From Marinifilum breve (GTDB taxonomy: Bacteria > Bacteroidota > Bacteroidia > Bacteroidales > Marinifilaceae): a stretch of DNA of 64,000 nucleotides. The first letter of the stretch is position 1. The number at the start of each line of letters is the position of its first letter. The notes below the pieces were generated by a model. The model searched no databases and was not told the DNA's origin. It saw only the letters and a program-made list of their open reading frames with translations. The DNA is taken from NCBI RefSeq assembly GCF_003202155.1, contig NZ_QFLI01000008.1, positions 124,001 through 188,000 of the forward strand, in the 5' to 3' direction. The position numbers and the translations under genes were made by a program. This document shows positions 52,698 to 62,199 of the stretch, piece after piece.

Positions 52698-54266
52698 ATG
52701 AAAACCTATTTCAAAATTCTATTAATTTCCGCCCTGTTTGCAACAGGATGTTCGCCTTCATATATGGGAGCTTCCCTTTATGATGACGATATTTATTATG
52801 ACCCAAGCGATGCACCGTTAATTGTGCAAAAAGCTAAAAGCGAAACTATGATTGTCAAAAAAGACAATCCACTTGCTCCTGCTCAGGACAAGAAAACAAA
52901 ATTAGTACCAGAAGCAAAATCAAGTATTGCTCCTGCTGACAATCGTGATTTTTCTGAAATTCAAAAGCAATATACTGCAATTCTTCAGAACGATTCAATT
53001 GGTAGTGTAGATACGTTGGTTTATCAGGCTGAAGATATCGGTTATTATTATGGTGGTTTCACAGGATCTGAAAGGGATCGTGAAGAAGCTGAAAGATTAA
53101 GAGCAATGTATCCACAGGGATTCGGCTATACCGATGGAAGTGGTTACAGTTTAGCCATGTGGCTAGCTGGTGATTCTGATTGGAACGTATATGTTGATGG
53201 AGATAAAGTTTGGTGGACACCAACCTGGACCAACTATCGCTTTTATAACTCTTACAACTTCCATACTATGAAATATGGCCGTTTCTTTGCCTATGACTAT
53301 AGTTACAGATATTTTTATCCGAGTTGGGGAGTTAACGTTAGCTGGGATCCTTGGTATTGGGATTTGCATTTTGGATGGAGTTATCATTCCCCTTACTATA
53401 GTGGTTATTACTACCCATATGGTCATTACTACGGATATTATGGTTATGGACACCACCACCACCACTATGCAGGGCATTATGATGGACACTACGGAAGAAA
53501 TATATATCATGGAAGAAGAACTGCAACAGGATCTCATGTTGGAACTTCTACCTACACAACCAACAGAAGTTCTAATTCAAATGTAACTAGAAGAGCAAAT
53601 GCAAGAACTAATGTTAATAGAACTGATACAAACAGAACTAGTAGTAATAGAACCAGTAATGTGGCAACACGTAGATCTGCAAATTCATCATCTGCAGCTG
53701 ATGTAAGAAGAACCAGAGCTGCCTCAAGATACAGTTCTGCAAACAGAAGCGCATACAGTAATCGTTCCAATACCACAAGAAGAACCTATAATGGTACAAA
53801 CCCAAATACAAGAAGAAGTGTAAGCGGAACAACTACTAATTCAAGAACTCGTTACGGTACACAAACAAATAGAACAAGAAGATCTAGCAGCACCTATTCT
53901 AATACAACAAGAAGTAGTTCACCAAGCTATAATAAGACACGAAATGCTACTAGACCTACTTATAATTCAACAAGAGGATCAAGAAATTCAAGCTTCTCAA
54001 ACAGATCTACAACAAGATCTTCATATTCTAAAGTGAGAAGCAACCCAAGAAGTTCTTCAAGAGGAAGTGCATATCGATCGTCAAGTTCAAGATCAAGTTC
54101 ACGAAGTAGTTCGTACAGATCCTCAAGTTCAACTAGAAGTAGTTCTTACCGATCATCAAGTAGTGGATCAAGATCTTCAGGTAGCTCCGTACGTTCATCA
54201 AGTGGAAGTTCAAGATCATCATCAAGTGGTTCTAGATCATCATCCGGTGGATCAAGAAGAAGATAA
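52698..54266 (+). CDS. Lipoprotein with Tyr/His-rich middle and long Arg/Ser/Thr/Asn-rich tail
   Basis: A 522-residue predicted lipoprotein (lipobox FATGC, Cys18). Residues 20-150 are ordinary and acidic (YDDDIYYDPSDAPL). Residues about 155-275 are rich in Trp, Tyr, Gly and His, including HHHHH and many YYGYY-type steps. From about 276 to the end the protein is almost only Arg, Ser, Thr, Asn and Tyr, shifting from NRTSNRTS-type to RSSSRSSS-type repeats, ending SGGSRRR. The tail is strongly basic and probably disordered, so it could bind nucleic acid, polysaccharide or phosphate-rich surface polymers; none of this is shown. I do not know a family. The codon pattern varies inside the repeats, so it is protein-level repetition under some selection. 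Confidence 0.8.
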   Translation: MKTYFKILLISALFATGCSPSYMGASLYDDDIYYDPSDAPLIVQKAKSETMIVKKDNPLAPAQDKKTKLVPEAKSSIAPADNRDFSEIQKQYTAILQNDSIGSVDTLVYQAEDIGYYYGGFTGSERDREEAERLRAMYPQGFGYTDGSGYSLAMWLAGDSDWNVYVDGDKVWWTPTWTNYRFYNSYNFHTMKYGRFFAYDYSYRYFYPSWGVNVSWDPWYWDLHFGWSYHSPYYSGYYYPYGHYYGYYGYGHHHHHYAGHYDGHYGRNIYHGRRTATGSHVGTSTYTTNRSSNSNVTRRANARTNVNRTDTNRTSSNRTSNVATRRSANSSSAADVRRTRAASRYSSANRSAYSNRSNTTRRTYNGTNPNTRRSVSGTTTNSRTRYGTQTNRTRRSSSTYSNTTRSSSPSYNKTRNATRPTYNSTRGSRNSSFSNRSTTRSSYSKVRSNPRSSSRGSAYRSSSSRSSSRSSSYRSSSSTRSSSYRSSSSGSRSSGSSVRSSSGSSRSSSSGSRSSSGGSRRR

Positions 54267-54375
54267 AAAATAGCGAAGGGAAACAATCCTCCAGTTTCCC
54301 TTCAACTATAAAATAACTCTTATTTAATTAGTACATATTTTCCCAATATGGGTTCTAATATTTAAACCTAAAATT

Positions 54376-55866
54376 ATGAAACGTATATATATTCTCATCT
54401 CATTAATGATCATTGCAGGAGTTACATATGCTCAAACTGCCGATGATGCATTGCGTTATTCAAAACAATATTTTACCGGCACAGCCAGATCTGCTGCAAT
54501 GGGTGGAGCTTTTGGAGCTTTAGGTGGCGATTTTACTGGTATCGCTATTAATCCAGCTGGATTAGCTGTTTATAGAACTTCGGAACTAACATTTTCATCA
54601 AACCTTAATTTTAATGATACCAAAAGTCTAAACCTTCAGGCTAATACAAGTTTAAATGAAGATAAATATTCATTTGGCATATCGAACATAGGCTATGTGG
54701 CCACTAATAAGCCAAGAATAGAATCAGAAAGAGGTTGGAAGAACTTCAACTTTGCGATTGGTTACAACAAATTAAACACTTACAGAAAAAATTCAAGATC
54801 GAATGCACCAGAAGCGCCTACTTCACTATTAGATGTAATGGTGAACAATTCAAACGATATACATCCCAATTCATTAAATCGGTTTCGAGAAAATTTGGCT
54901 TATGAAACTTATTTGATAGATACAATTAGTGGTAGTAACAATCAATATATTGCAATTACCGATGAAGTTTTAAATCAAGCACAAACCATTGATGAAAAAG
55001 GATATGCAGGTGAATTCCTTTTGGCTTTTGCTGCCAATTACAATCACAAGTTATACATTGGGGGTTCATTAGGAATTCAATCGATTTATTATAAATCAAC
55101 AAAAGTTTTTTCGGAAAGTATTTTACCTGATAGTAATTCTGATTTTAACGACTACACTTTTGAAGAATCATTTAAGTCATCGGGTGTAGGTGCTAATTTT
55201 AAACTAGGTGTGATTTACAAGCCAGAACAATGGCTTCGCATAGGGGCATCTGTTCATACGCCAACTTTTTATACTTTCGATGAAGAATACTATAGTGAAA
55301 TTACTTCGAACTTTAATACAGCTGACGAAAATGGCTATTCAAGCTATTACATAGGATCTCCTGAAGGTAAATACTCTTATAAATATAGAACTCCTTTAAA
55401 AGCTACCTTTAGTGCAGCATTGGTTTTGAAGAAAAAATTAATTCTAAGTGCAGATTATGAGCTTATTGATTATTCAAAGGCAAAATTCTACGATGGAGAC
55501 AATGGTGAAGATTTTAACGGCACACCAGATAATCCAGACACCAATGACATTATTAAAGCCAGCTACCAAAATACAGGCAATTTACGAACTGGATTAGAGT
55601 TTCGGGCAACACCTAACTTTAGTATTCGTGCTGGTTATGCAAAAATGGGTAATTCTTTTAAAGTATCAGGTGTTGATGATGGATTTGATGTATTCTCAGG
55701 TGGTTTCGGATTCAGACAAAACCAATTCTTTATGGATTTAGCTTATAGTTATGCTGATGTAGAAAATCAGTTTGTATACTACTCTACTCCTGACTTCGCT
55801 TCAGATCAAATAAAAGAGAATAATAAAAAACATGAAGTAAAAATTACTTTTGGATTTAAGTTTTAA
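54376..55866 (+). CDS. OmpP1/FadL/TodX-family outer-membrane protein
   Basis: A 496-residue protein with a signal peptide (1-19, ending TYAQ). The N-terminal part, RSAAMGGAFGALGGDFTGIAINPAGLAVYRTSELTFSSNL, is the hallmark start of Bacteroidota OmpP1/FadL-like barrels; the rest alternates amphipathic strands and ends in KITFGFKF, a beta-signal with a C-terminal Phe. These proteins carry hydrophobic molecules such as fatty acids or aromatics across the outer membrane; some are annotated as hemin receptors without proof. It follows the Arg/Ser-rich lipoprotein by 109 bases on the same strand and may be co-transcribed. Confidence 0.87.
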   Translation: MKRIYILISLMIIAGVTYAQTADDALRYSKQYFTGTARSAAMGGAFGALGGDFTGIAINPAGLAVYRTSELTFSSNLNFNDTKSLNLQANTSLNEDKYSFGISNIGYVATNKPRIESERGWKNFNFAIGYNKLNTYRKNSRSNAPEAPTSLLDVMVNNSNDIHPNSLNRFRENLAYETYLIDTISGSNNQYIAITDEVLNQAQTIDEKGYAGEFLLAFAANYNHKLYIGGSLGIQSIYYKSTKVFSESILPDSNSDFNDYTFEESFKSSGVGANFKLGVIYKPEQWLRIGASVHTPTFYTFDEEYYSEITSNFNTADENGYSSYYIGSPEGKYSYKYRTPLKATFSAALVLKKKLILSADYELIDYSKAKFYDGDNGEDFNGTPDNPDTNDIIKASYQNTGNLRTGLEFRATPNFSIRAGYAKMGNSFKVSGVDDGFDVFSGGFGFRQNQFFMDLAYSYADVENQFVYYSTPDFASDQIKENNKKHEVKITFGFKF

Positions 55867-55886
55867 TCCTAACACTACTAAAAGAT

Positions 55887-55913
55887 AAAGGTGGCATAAA
55901 GCCGCCTTTTTTT
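55887..55913 (+). terminator. Terminator of the OmpP1-like gene
   Basis: AAAGGTGGC / GCCGCCTTT stem with one non-pairing step and T7. Confidence 0.88.
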
Positions 55914-55920
55914 ATGCATG

Positions 55921-55951
55921 AAAAAAGCTGATACCTATAAGATATCAGCTT
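55921..55951 (-). terminator. Terminator of the cysDN operon
   Basis: Perfect 9-bp stem AAGCTGATA / TATCAGCTT with a 9-base loop and T6 on the minus strand. Confidence 0.88.
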
Positions 55952-55973
55952 CATATATTTTAATTTCGAATGC

Positions 55974-57245
55974 TTACAAAATCATACCTGCAGCAACAGT
56001 TTCGTTGGTTCCTTCATCAATCATGATAAAACTACCAGTAATTCTGTTCTCTTTATATGAATCAACAAATAAAGGTTTAGCAGACTTGAAAGTAATACAT
56101 GCAATATCATTCAATGCCACTTGCTTATCATCCGTAACCTCTTCCAAAGTATTAACATTGACTTTGAATTTTACATCACGCACCATGCAACGAGCCTCAT
56201 TTGAAGTATGTTTGATTGTGTACTTACCGCGCGGCATCATAGCACGTTCGTTCATCCAACAGATCATTGCTTCAATCTCCTGCTCTACTTTTGGTGAATT
56301 TTCAGCAGAAACAATCATATCGCCTCTTGACACATCAATATCATCGCTTAGATTAAGCGTTACTGATTGAGGAGGGAATGCCATATCTAACTCACCATCG
56401 AATGTATCAATTGATTTTACAGTTGTTTCCAATCCTGAAGGCAATACTTTCACTTTATCACCCGGACGGAAAATTCCACTTGCTACACGACCTGCATAGC
56501 CCCTGTAATCATGATACTCATCAGACTGAGGGCGAATTACGTATTGAACTGGGAATCTTGCATCAGAATGGTTTCTATCATCTACAATTTCGATAGTTTC
56601 TAACAAGTTCAATAAAGTAGAACCTTGGTACCAATCCATATTTTCAGATGCATCCACTACGTTATCACCAAATTTTGCTGAAATTGGAATGAAGCGAACA
56701 TCCTTGATATTCAATTTCTCGGCAACCTTTTTATAGTCTTCTTTAATTTTGTTGTAAACCTCTTCTGAATAATCAACTAAATCCATTTTATTGATACAAA
56801 CAATAAGATGAGGAATTTGCAAAAGGTTAGCAATATAAGAATGACGTAAAGTTTGTTCAATTACACCATTTCTTGAATCAACCAAAATTAGAGCTGCATT
56901 TGCAGTTGATGCTCCAGTTACCATGTTTCTGGTATACTGAATATGACCTGGAGTATCTGCAATAATAAACTTACGCTTTGGAGTTGCAAAATATCTGTAA
57001 GCAACATCAATTGTAATTCCTTGCTCGCGTTCTGCTCTTAATCCATCAGTTAACAAAGCAAGGTCAACTTCTTCGTCACCTCTTTTTTGGCTACTGATTT
57101 CGATAGCTTCCATTTGATCTTCGAAAATGGCTTTACTATCGTATAATAATCTACCGATAAGAGTACTTTTACCATCATCTACACTACCTGCAGTAGTGAA
57201 TCGTAAAAGCTCCATATCTAAATATCCTGATGTTTTATCTGACAT
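55974..57245 (-). CDS. cysN: Sulfate adenylyltransferase subunit 1 (GTPase subunit)
   Basis: A 423-residue EF-Tu-like GTPase that drives adenylyl-sulfate formation by CysD. The P loop GSVDDGKST is at 20-28, then DTPGHIQYTRNM and NKMDLV for guanine recognition. Two beta-barrel domains follow. There is no C-terminal APS-kinase (CysC) domain, in contrast to longer NodQ-type fusions. It lies 85 bases after cysD, with a small 14-base tandem repeat in the gap. No APS/PAPS reductase gene is in the window. Confidence 0.95.
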   Translation of the reverse strand: MSDKTSGYLDMELLRFTTAGSVDDGKSTLIGRLLYDSKAIFEDQMEAIEISSQKRGDEEVDLALLTDGLRAEREQGITIDVAYRYFATPKRKFIIADTPGHIQYTRNMVTGASTANAALILVDSRNGVIEQTLRHSYIANLLQIPHLIVCINKMDLVDYSEEVYNKIKEDYKKVAEKLNIKDVRFIPISAKFGDNVVDASENMDWYQGSTLLNLLETIEIVDDRNHSDARFPVQYVIRPQSDEYHDYRGYAGRVASGIFRPGDKVKVLPSGLETTVKSIDTFDGELDMAFPPQSVTLNLSDDIDVSRGDMIVSAENSPKVEQEIEAMICWMNERAMMPRGKYTIKHTSNEARCMVRDVKFKVNVNTLEEVTDDKQVALNDIACITFKSAKPLFVDSYKENRITGSFIMIDEGTNETVAAGMIL

Positions 57246-57257
57246 ATCTTTTTTCTA

Positions 57258-57285
57258 ATGATTAATGGTAAATGATTAATGGTAA
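57258..57285. repeat. Two tandem 14-base units between cysD and cysN
   Basis: ATGATTAATGGTAA occurs twice head to tail, and the nearby CTAATCATTAATCAC could pair with it. No role is evident. Confidence 0.5.
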
Positions 57286-57330
57286 AAGTTATTTACGCTA
57301 ATCATTAATCACTAATAATTTATAATTATC

Positions 57331-58236
57331 TTAAAAATAACCTTCTTTCTTACGATCTTCCATTGCTGCTTCAGAACGTTTGTCATCATGACGTGTTCCA
57401 CGCTCGGTAGTTCGAGAAGCTGCTACTTCCTCAATAATATCTTCCAAACTATTCGCTTCCGATTCTACTGCACCTGTACATGTAGCATCACCAATGGTTC
57501 TAAAGCGAACAATTCTTTTCTCCACTTTTTCGGTATCACGCATTGGAATAAAATCAGATACTGATAATAAGTTTCCATTACGTACGAATACATCACGTTC
57601 GTGAGAGAAGTAAATATTTGGTATTTTAATATTTTCCAGATAGATATATTGCCATACATCCATTTCTGTCCAGTTTGAAATAGGGAATACTCTAAAGTGC
57701 TCTCCCATGTGCTTCTTGCCGTTGAACAGGTTCCATAATTCTGGACGTTGGTTTTTAGGATCCCATTGTCCAAATTCATCACGATGTGAAAAGAAACGTT
57801 CTTTTGCTCTGGCTTTTTCTTCGTCACGACGACCTCCACCCATAGCACAGTCTACTTGTAAATCTTCAATTCCGTCAAGAAGAGTAACAGTTTGCAATTT
57901 GTTTCTACTTGCATCAAATCCTGTTTCTTCAACTACTTTACCTTGATCAATTGAGTCCTGAACATAGCGAACAATTAAACGAGTTCCCGTTTCTTCCATC
58001 AATTCATCACGGAATTGAATCGTTTCTGGAAAGTTATGACCTGTATCGATATGCATTAAAGCAAATGGAACTTTTGCTGGAGCAAATGCTTTACGTGCCA
58101 AGTGAAACATTACGATGGAATCTTTTCCTCCTGAGAATAACATCACAGGATTTTCAAATTGAGCAGCAACCTCACGAATTACGAAAATAGATTCCGCCTC
58201 AAGTTCTCTTAAATGATTAATATTGTATTCCTTCAT
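57331..58236 (-). CDS. cysD: Sulfate adenylyltransferase subunit 2
   Basis: A 301-residue PP-loop ATP pyrophosphatase-type enzyme making adenylyl sulfate from ATP and sulfate. The PP-loop SGGKDS is at residues 35-40; FALMHIDTGHNFPET, the GGRRDEEKARAKER loop and the C-terminal TERGTRHDDKRSEAAMEDRKKEGYF (family-typical end, residues about 277-301) are present. It is the first gene of cysD-cysN. A -7 box lies about 207 bases upstream, so the leader is long; I could not recognise a SAM-type riboswitch in it. Confidence 0.95.
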   Translation of the reverse strand: MKEYNINHLRELEAESIFVIREVAAQFENPVMLFSGGKDSIVMFHLARKAFAPAKVPFALMHIDTGHNFPETIQFRDELMEETGTRLIVRYVQDSIDQGKVVEETGFDASRNKLQTVTLLDGIEDLQVDCAMGGGRRDEEKARAKERFFSHRDEFGQWDPKNQRPELWNLFNGKKHMGEHFRVFPISNWTEMDVWQYIYLENIKIPNIYFSHERDVFVRNGNLLSVSDFIPMRDTEKVEKRIVRFRTIGDATCTGAVESEANSLEDIIEEVAASRTTERGTRHDDKRSEAAMEDRKKEGYF

Positions 58237-58442
58237 TCGAAAATAATTTATTTACTTTTCTCCTTACCCAATGGGGTGTGTTTTAAGTCCGTTCAATTCT
58301 CTCTTCACATATTCTCAAGTGTATTTCTACACTTCAAAAAATCTCTACATCAATAATTTCATTAGCAACGGCTTTAATCTATTATTGGGCTATCAAAACA
58401 GTTATTTCCCTCGCTTTTCATCAAGCTTCAGAAAATTAAAGG

Positions 58443-58450
58443 CAAATGTA
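58443..58450 (-). promoter_or_regulatory. Putative -7 box of cysD
   Basis: TACATTTG on the minus strand matches TAnnTTTG and implies a leader of about 200 bases. The leader holds a small AGTGT/ACACT hairpin but no riboswitch I can name. Confidence 0.45.
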
Positions 58451-58506
58451 CATATTATCACTAGATTTTAAAAATCAAATCAATCTATATAATTCACCAT
58501 TGGGAC

Positions 58507-58538
58507 AAAAAAAATCCGAGCTTTACAACCCGGATTTT
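58507..58538 (-). terminator. Terminator of fabI
   Basis: AAAATCCG / CGGATTTT stem with a 12-base loop and T8 on the minus strand. Confidence 0.85.
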
Positions 58539-58558
58539 AAAACAATTTTATATTCTTG

Positions 58559-59398
58559 TTACTCGCAATCGTCGCAAGTTTTAAAACTCTTGTTGTATTG
58601 GCTCATGGCTCTGTAACTCATACCCATGCTCGAGAATCCTCCATCGTGGAACAAATTCTGCATCGTTACTTTCTTCGTCAAATCAGAGAACAAAGTAATA
58701 CAGAAATTAGCACACTCTTGAGCATCAGCATTACCAAGAGGAGACATTCTTTCAGAGAAATCAATCAATGAATCGAATCCTTTTACACCACTACCTGCTG
58801 TTGTAACTGTTGGCGACTGCGAAATGGTATTCACACGAACGCGCTTTTCACGACCATAAATGTAACCGAAACTACGAGCAATTGATTCTAGCATTGCTTT
58901 TGCATCAGCCATATCGTTATACTCATACATAGTTCTTTGGGCCGCTGCGTATGATAGTGCAACTACTGATCCCCATTCGTTAATAGCATCTAGTTTTTTA
59001 GCTGATTGTAATACTTTATGGAATGATGTTGCTGAAACATCTAAAGTTTTCTTAAGGTATTCATAATTTAAGTCATCGTAAGAGTGTCCCTTACGAACGT
59101 TTGGAGACATACCGATAGAGTGTAAAACGAAATCGACTCTTCCACCCAACACTTCCATTGATTTGGTAAATAGTTCATCCAAATCTTTAGGGTTGGTTGC
59201 ATCGGCAGGAATTACCTCTGCGTTGCATTTTTTAGCCAATTCATCGATGGTTCCCATACGAATGGATACAGGTGTGTTGGTCAAGACGATTTCTGCACCT
59301 TCTTCTACAGCCAATTCTGCAACTTTCCAGGCAATCGACATTTCATTCAAAGCCCCGAAAATAATCCCCTTTTTTCCTTTTAATAAATTATACGACAT
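58559..59398 (-). CDS. fabI: Enoyl-[acyl-carrier-protein] reductase (NADH), FabI type
   Basis: A 279-residue short-chain dehydrogenase-like enzyme of the last step in fatty-acid elongation. The FabI-type cofactor motif GIIFGALNEMSIAW replaces the usual SDR TGxxxGIG. The catalytic Tyr-x6-Lys is seen as YNDMADAK, and VNTISQSPTVTTAGSGVKGF is the substrate-loop region where triclosan-type inhibitors bind in this family. The length is slightly over the E. coli protein because of a short C-terminal tail with CDDCE. It is monocistronic. Confidence 0.93.
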   Translation of the reverse strand: MSYNLLKGKKGIIFGALNEMSIAWKVAELAVEEGAEIVLTNTPVSIRMGTIDELAKKCNAEVIPADATNPKDLDELFTKSMEVLGGRVDFVLHSIGMSPNVRKGHSYDDLNYEYLKKTLDVSATSFHKVLQSAKKLDAINEWGSVVALSYAAAQRTMYEYNDMADAKAMLESIARSFGYIYGREKRVRVNTISQSPTVTTAGSGVKGFDSLIDFSERMSPLGNADAQECANFCITLFSDLTKKVTMQNLFHDGGFSSMGMSYRAMSQYNKSFKTCDDCE

Positions 59399-59516
59399 AA
59401 CTTGAAATTTTCAATTTTTCAGGCTGTAAAGATAACCATTAATTCTTATAATGATTCTAAACAAGCTTATTAATTAAGACTGAATAAATTCTTTAATTGA
59501 AATTCCAAGTAAATAT

Positions 59517-61172
59517 CTAACTATTTAACAGCACTTTAGCATTTTCCAAAGCAGCCTTTGTCAGATCTGTTCCACTAAGCATTTTGGCTAGCTCTTCAAT
59601 ACGCTTTTGTTTATCCAGAAGTACGATATTTGAATAGGTTTCATGCTCATCGTCCGCCTTGTAAACCTTATAATGATATTTTCCTTTTCCTGCTATTTGA
59701 GGTAGGTGTGTGATGCTTATTACCTGAATATTTTCAGCCATTTGATTCATCATAGCTCCCATTTTATCGGCAATTTCACCCGACACACCTGTATCAATTT
59801 CATCGAAAACAATCGAAGGCAATGCTGTTGAAGATGATATTAAATACTTAATACTCAACATCAATCGAGACAACTCCCCACCTGATGCAACACGCTGTAC
59901 TTCCTCTAAACTACCATTCTTGTTGGCACTAAATAAAAAGGTCACTTTATCAGCTCCTAATTGCTGAAATTCTTCGTTATTGGTAATTTGCACTTTAAAA
60001 TTAGCATTAGGAATTCCAAGCAATACAAGCTGACTAACAATCGTTTTCTCTATTTTTGGAATCGCCTTTTTTCTGCTATTCGAAAGATTATCAGCAGCTT
60101 TCTGTAATTTCACCTTTTGCCCAGCCAATTGTTCCTTCAAATCTTCAATTAATTCATCGCTTGATTCAATTTTTCCAACTTTCTCTTCAAGATCTTCTCG
60201 AATTTGTATCAATTCTTCAACAGAATCGACACGATGTTTCTGTTGTAAAGAATAAATTGTATCCAAACGTTGATTCAAAAAGTCTATTCTTCCATTATCA
60301 AACTCCACCAATTCATTATTCCGATCCAACTCCTGAGACAAGTCTTGTAACTCGATTAGTGAACTATCCAATCGTTCAAAGTAAGAATCTGCTTCAGTAA
60401 ATACTCCCTGAATCTTTGAAATTGCACTTCTGGCTTCTTTTATTTGTGAAATTACCGATGACTCGCCTTCTGACAAATATCCATAGGCCTGATACAATCC
60501 AGATTTGATTTCCTCAGCATGGTTCAGAGTTTCTAACTCCTCCTCCATTTCTTTCTGTTCCCCCTGAACAAAATTGGCCTCATTAAGCTGCTCCAATTGA
60601 AACTGAAAATAATCCAAATCAGCTTTTTCCTTAGCGGCTATTTCTTGCTGATGTTTTAGATCTTTTCTTAAGTCTTGATATTTCTTAAAGGATAACTGAT
60701 ATTTTGCAAGTAAAGCTGCATTTTGAGCATAAGTATCAACAATTCCTACTTGATATTCAAAACTTCCCAAAACCAAATTTTGGTTCTGACTATGGATATC
60801 CACTAAACATACTCCAAGTTCCCTTAAAGTTTTCAAGTTTACCGGTGTATCATTTACAAAGGCACGTGTTTTCCCGCTAGGTAAAATCTCACGACGAACA
60901 ATAGCCTCTTTTTCGTAATCCAATTCATTCTTTTCGAAAAACTCTTGCAAATTGTATTTCTCAATGGAGAAAGAACATTCAATAATACACTTCTTCTCTT
61001 TATCTTTCAGCACATTCCCTTCCGATCTTTGACCTAACACCAAAGATAAAGCTCCCAGTAAAATTGACTTACCAGATCCTGTTTCTCCTGTTATTACCGA
61101 AAAACCATCCGAGAAATCGATTTCCAACTGATTAATTAAAGCAAAGTTTTGTATAGATATTGATTGAAGCAT
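59517..61172 (-). CDS. recN: DNA repair protein RecN
   Basis: A 551-residue SMC-like ATPase for double-strand break repair. Walker A GETGSGKS is at residues 29-36; long coiled coils (about 160-370) separate it from the ABC signature (SGGELSRLMLSIKYL) and Walker B (SIVFDEIDTGVSG). The length is normal. Its promoter on the minus strand has both -33 and -7 elements. No LexA-type operator was recognised. Confidence 0.95.
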   Translation of the reverse strand: MLQSISIQNFALINQLEIDFSDGFSVITGETGSGKSILLGALSLVLGQRSEGNVLKDKEKKCIIECSFSIEKYNLQEFFEKNELDYEKEAIVRREILPSGKTRAFVNDTPVNLKTLRELGVCLVDIHSQNQNLVLGSFEYQVGIVDTYAQNAALLAKYQLSFKKYQDLRKDLKHQQEIAAKEKADLDYFQFQLEQLNEANFVQGEQKEMEEELETLNHAEEIKSGLYQAYGYLSEGESSVISQIKEARSAISKIQGVFTEADSYFERLDSSLIELQDLSQELDRNNELVEFDNGRIDFLNQRLDTIYSLQQKHRVDSVEELIQIREDLEEKVGKIESSDELIEDLKEQLAGQKVKLQKAADNLSNSRKKAIPKIEKTIVSQLVLLGIPNANFKVQITNNEEFQQLGADKVTFLFSANKNGSLEEVQRVASGGELSRLMLSIKYLISSSTALPSIVFDEIDTGVSGEIADKMGAMMNQMAENIQVISITHLPQIAGKGKYHYKVYKADDEHETYSNIVLLDKQKRIEELAKMLSGTDLTKAALENAKVLLNS

Positions 61173-61199
61173 AATCTCAAACTAAATTATTATTTGCAA

Positions 61200-61231
61200 C
61201 AAAAATAAGGATTAGAGAAAAACCAAGTCAA
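61200..61231 (-). promoter_or_regulatory. Promoter of recN
   Basis: On the minus strand, TTG (61229-61231), a 21-base spacer and TATTTTTG (61200-61207), about 28 bases before the recN ATG. Confidence 0.6.
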
Positions 61232-61241
61232 TAATCCTAAT

Positions 61242-62141
61242 CTATTTTTGTCCTATAATTTTTTTGTACTTTTTGATATTTGCTGGATCTATTTCACTTA
61301 GAATATTATAGACCCTTTTTTTCTCATCTGTAAACGATTCACTAAAGATATTTACGAGTTCATCAGCCTTCGCATCAAAAAATATGGTTAGAATAAAAGC
61401 CCCAGGTTTCGCACGATATGCTTTCTGTAACAATCTTAAACTTTCCGAAATTTCAGCTCTTGCTTCCGTCAAGTGATCAGCCATTCGATCTAATCCCAAC
61501 CTGTGATATCGATACAAACATTCGCGAACTGGACTATATGCATTGTTTAGGATATTCTCGATTAGCCAATATCTATTATCCCGACTTTCATAAGCTTTCC
61601 AACCGGGAGTATTGGAATTCTGCATCTTATTTACGATGGTCTCAGCCTTTGCAAAATAAGTAGCTCCTCCATCCATTGCAAAAGTATCGTAATCCAAACC
61701 TAAAATGAGGTATGCATAATAAGCCAAAAGTCCGGTTAATTCTGTTGGAGTAACTGTTTCATTAAAATCCAGAGTCTGATACTCAACATATTTAAACTGA
61801 ATATTGTCATCTTTAAAATTTAGCATTACCGTATTATAAGAGGAATTATAAACAGGCCTGCTAGCTTGAACTTGTAAACTTCCACGAAATTCATCCGCTG
61901 ATATTTGGTCGGTCAGATTGAATAAAAAAGTACATTCAATTTTCTCATCGTAACTATACACATGATTGGTCCACTTACGAGCATTCATAAACTCGTTAAT
62001 GGCAGTTTGCATGGTTCTAAAAACTTGTTTATTGGTACCTTGAATTTTCTGACTTACCACTTGAATATTACATCTGAATTCTTGCGAAAACACAGGAATC
62101 GAAAACAATGTAATAAATAATACTAGAAAGAATTTGCGCAT
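61242..62141 (-). CDS. DUF4835 family protein, exported
   Basis: A 299-residue protein with a signal peptide (1-19, ending VFSQ), then the DUF4835 domain that covers nearly the whole chain. Typical blocks are EFRCNIQVVSQKIQGTNKQVF, FMNARKWTNHVYSYDEKIECTF, RPVYNSSYNTVMLNFKDD and AYYAYLILGLDYDTFAMDGG. The family is confined to Bacteroidota, has no known function, and often lies between coaBC and recN as here. It is probably periplasmic or attached to the outer membrane. Confidence 0.9.
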   Translation of the reverse strand: MRKFFLVLFITLFSIPVFSQEFRCNIQVVSQKIQGTNKQVFRTMQTAINEFMNARKWTNHVYSYDEKIECTFLFNLTDQISADEFRGSLQVQASRPVYNSSYNTVMLNFKDDNIQFKYVEYQTLDFNETVTPTELTGLLAYYAYLILGLDYDTFAMDGGATYFAKAETIVNKMQNSNTPGWKAYESRDNRYWLIENILNNAYSPVRECLYRYHRLGLDRMADHLTEARAEISESLRLLQKAYRAKPGAFILTIFFDAKADELVNIFSESFTDEKKRVYNILSEIDPANIKKYKKIIGQK

Positions 62142-62199
62142 AATTATATATCAAAAGTTCACAGCTAAAGTTAGAAATTATAACGAAAAAGATGCCAAC

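Noticed and set aside
58237-58442. SAM riboswitch in the long cysD leader
   Set aside because: The conserved SAM-I core sequences are not present; only one small hairpin is visible.
58271-58471. 66-codon plus-strand frame upstream of cysD
   Set aside because: Phe/Asn/Ser-rich with no family likeness; it overlaps the likely cysD promoter and leader.
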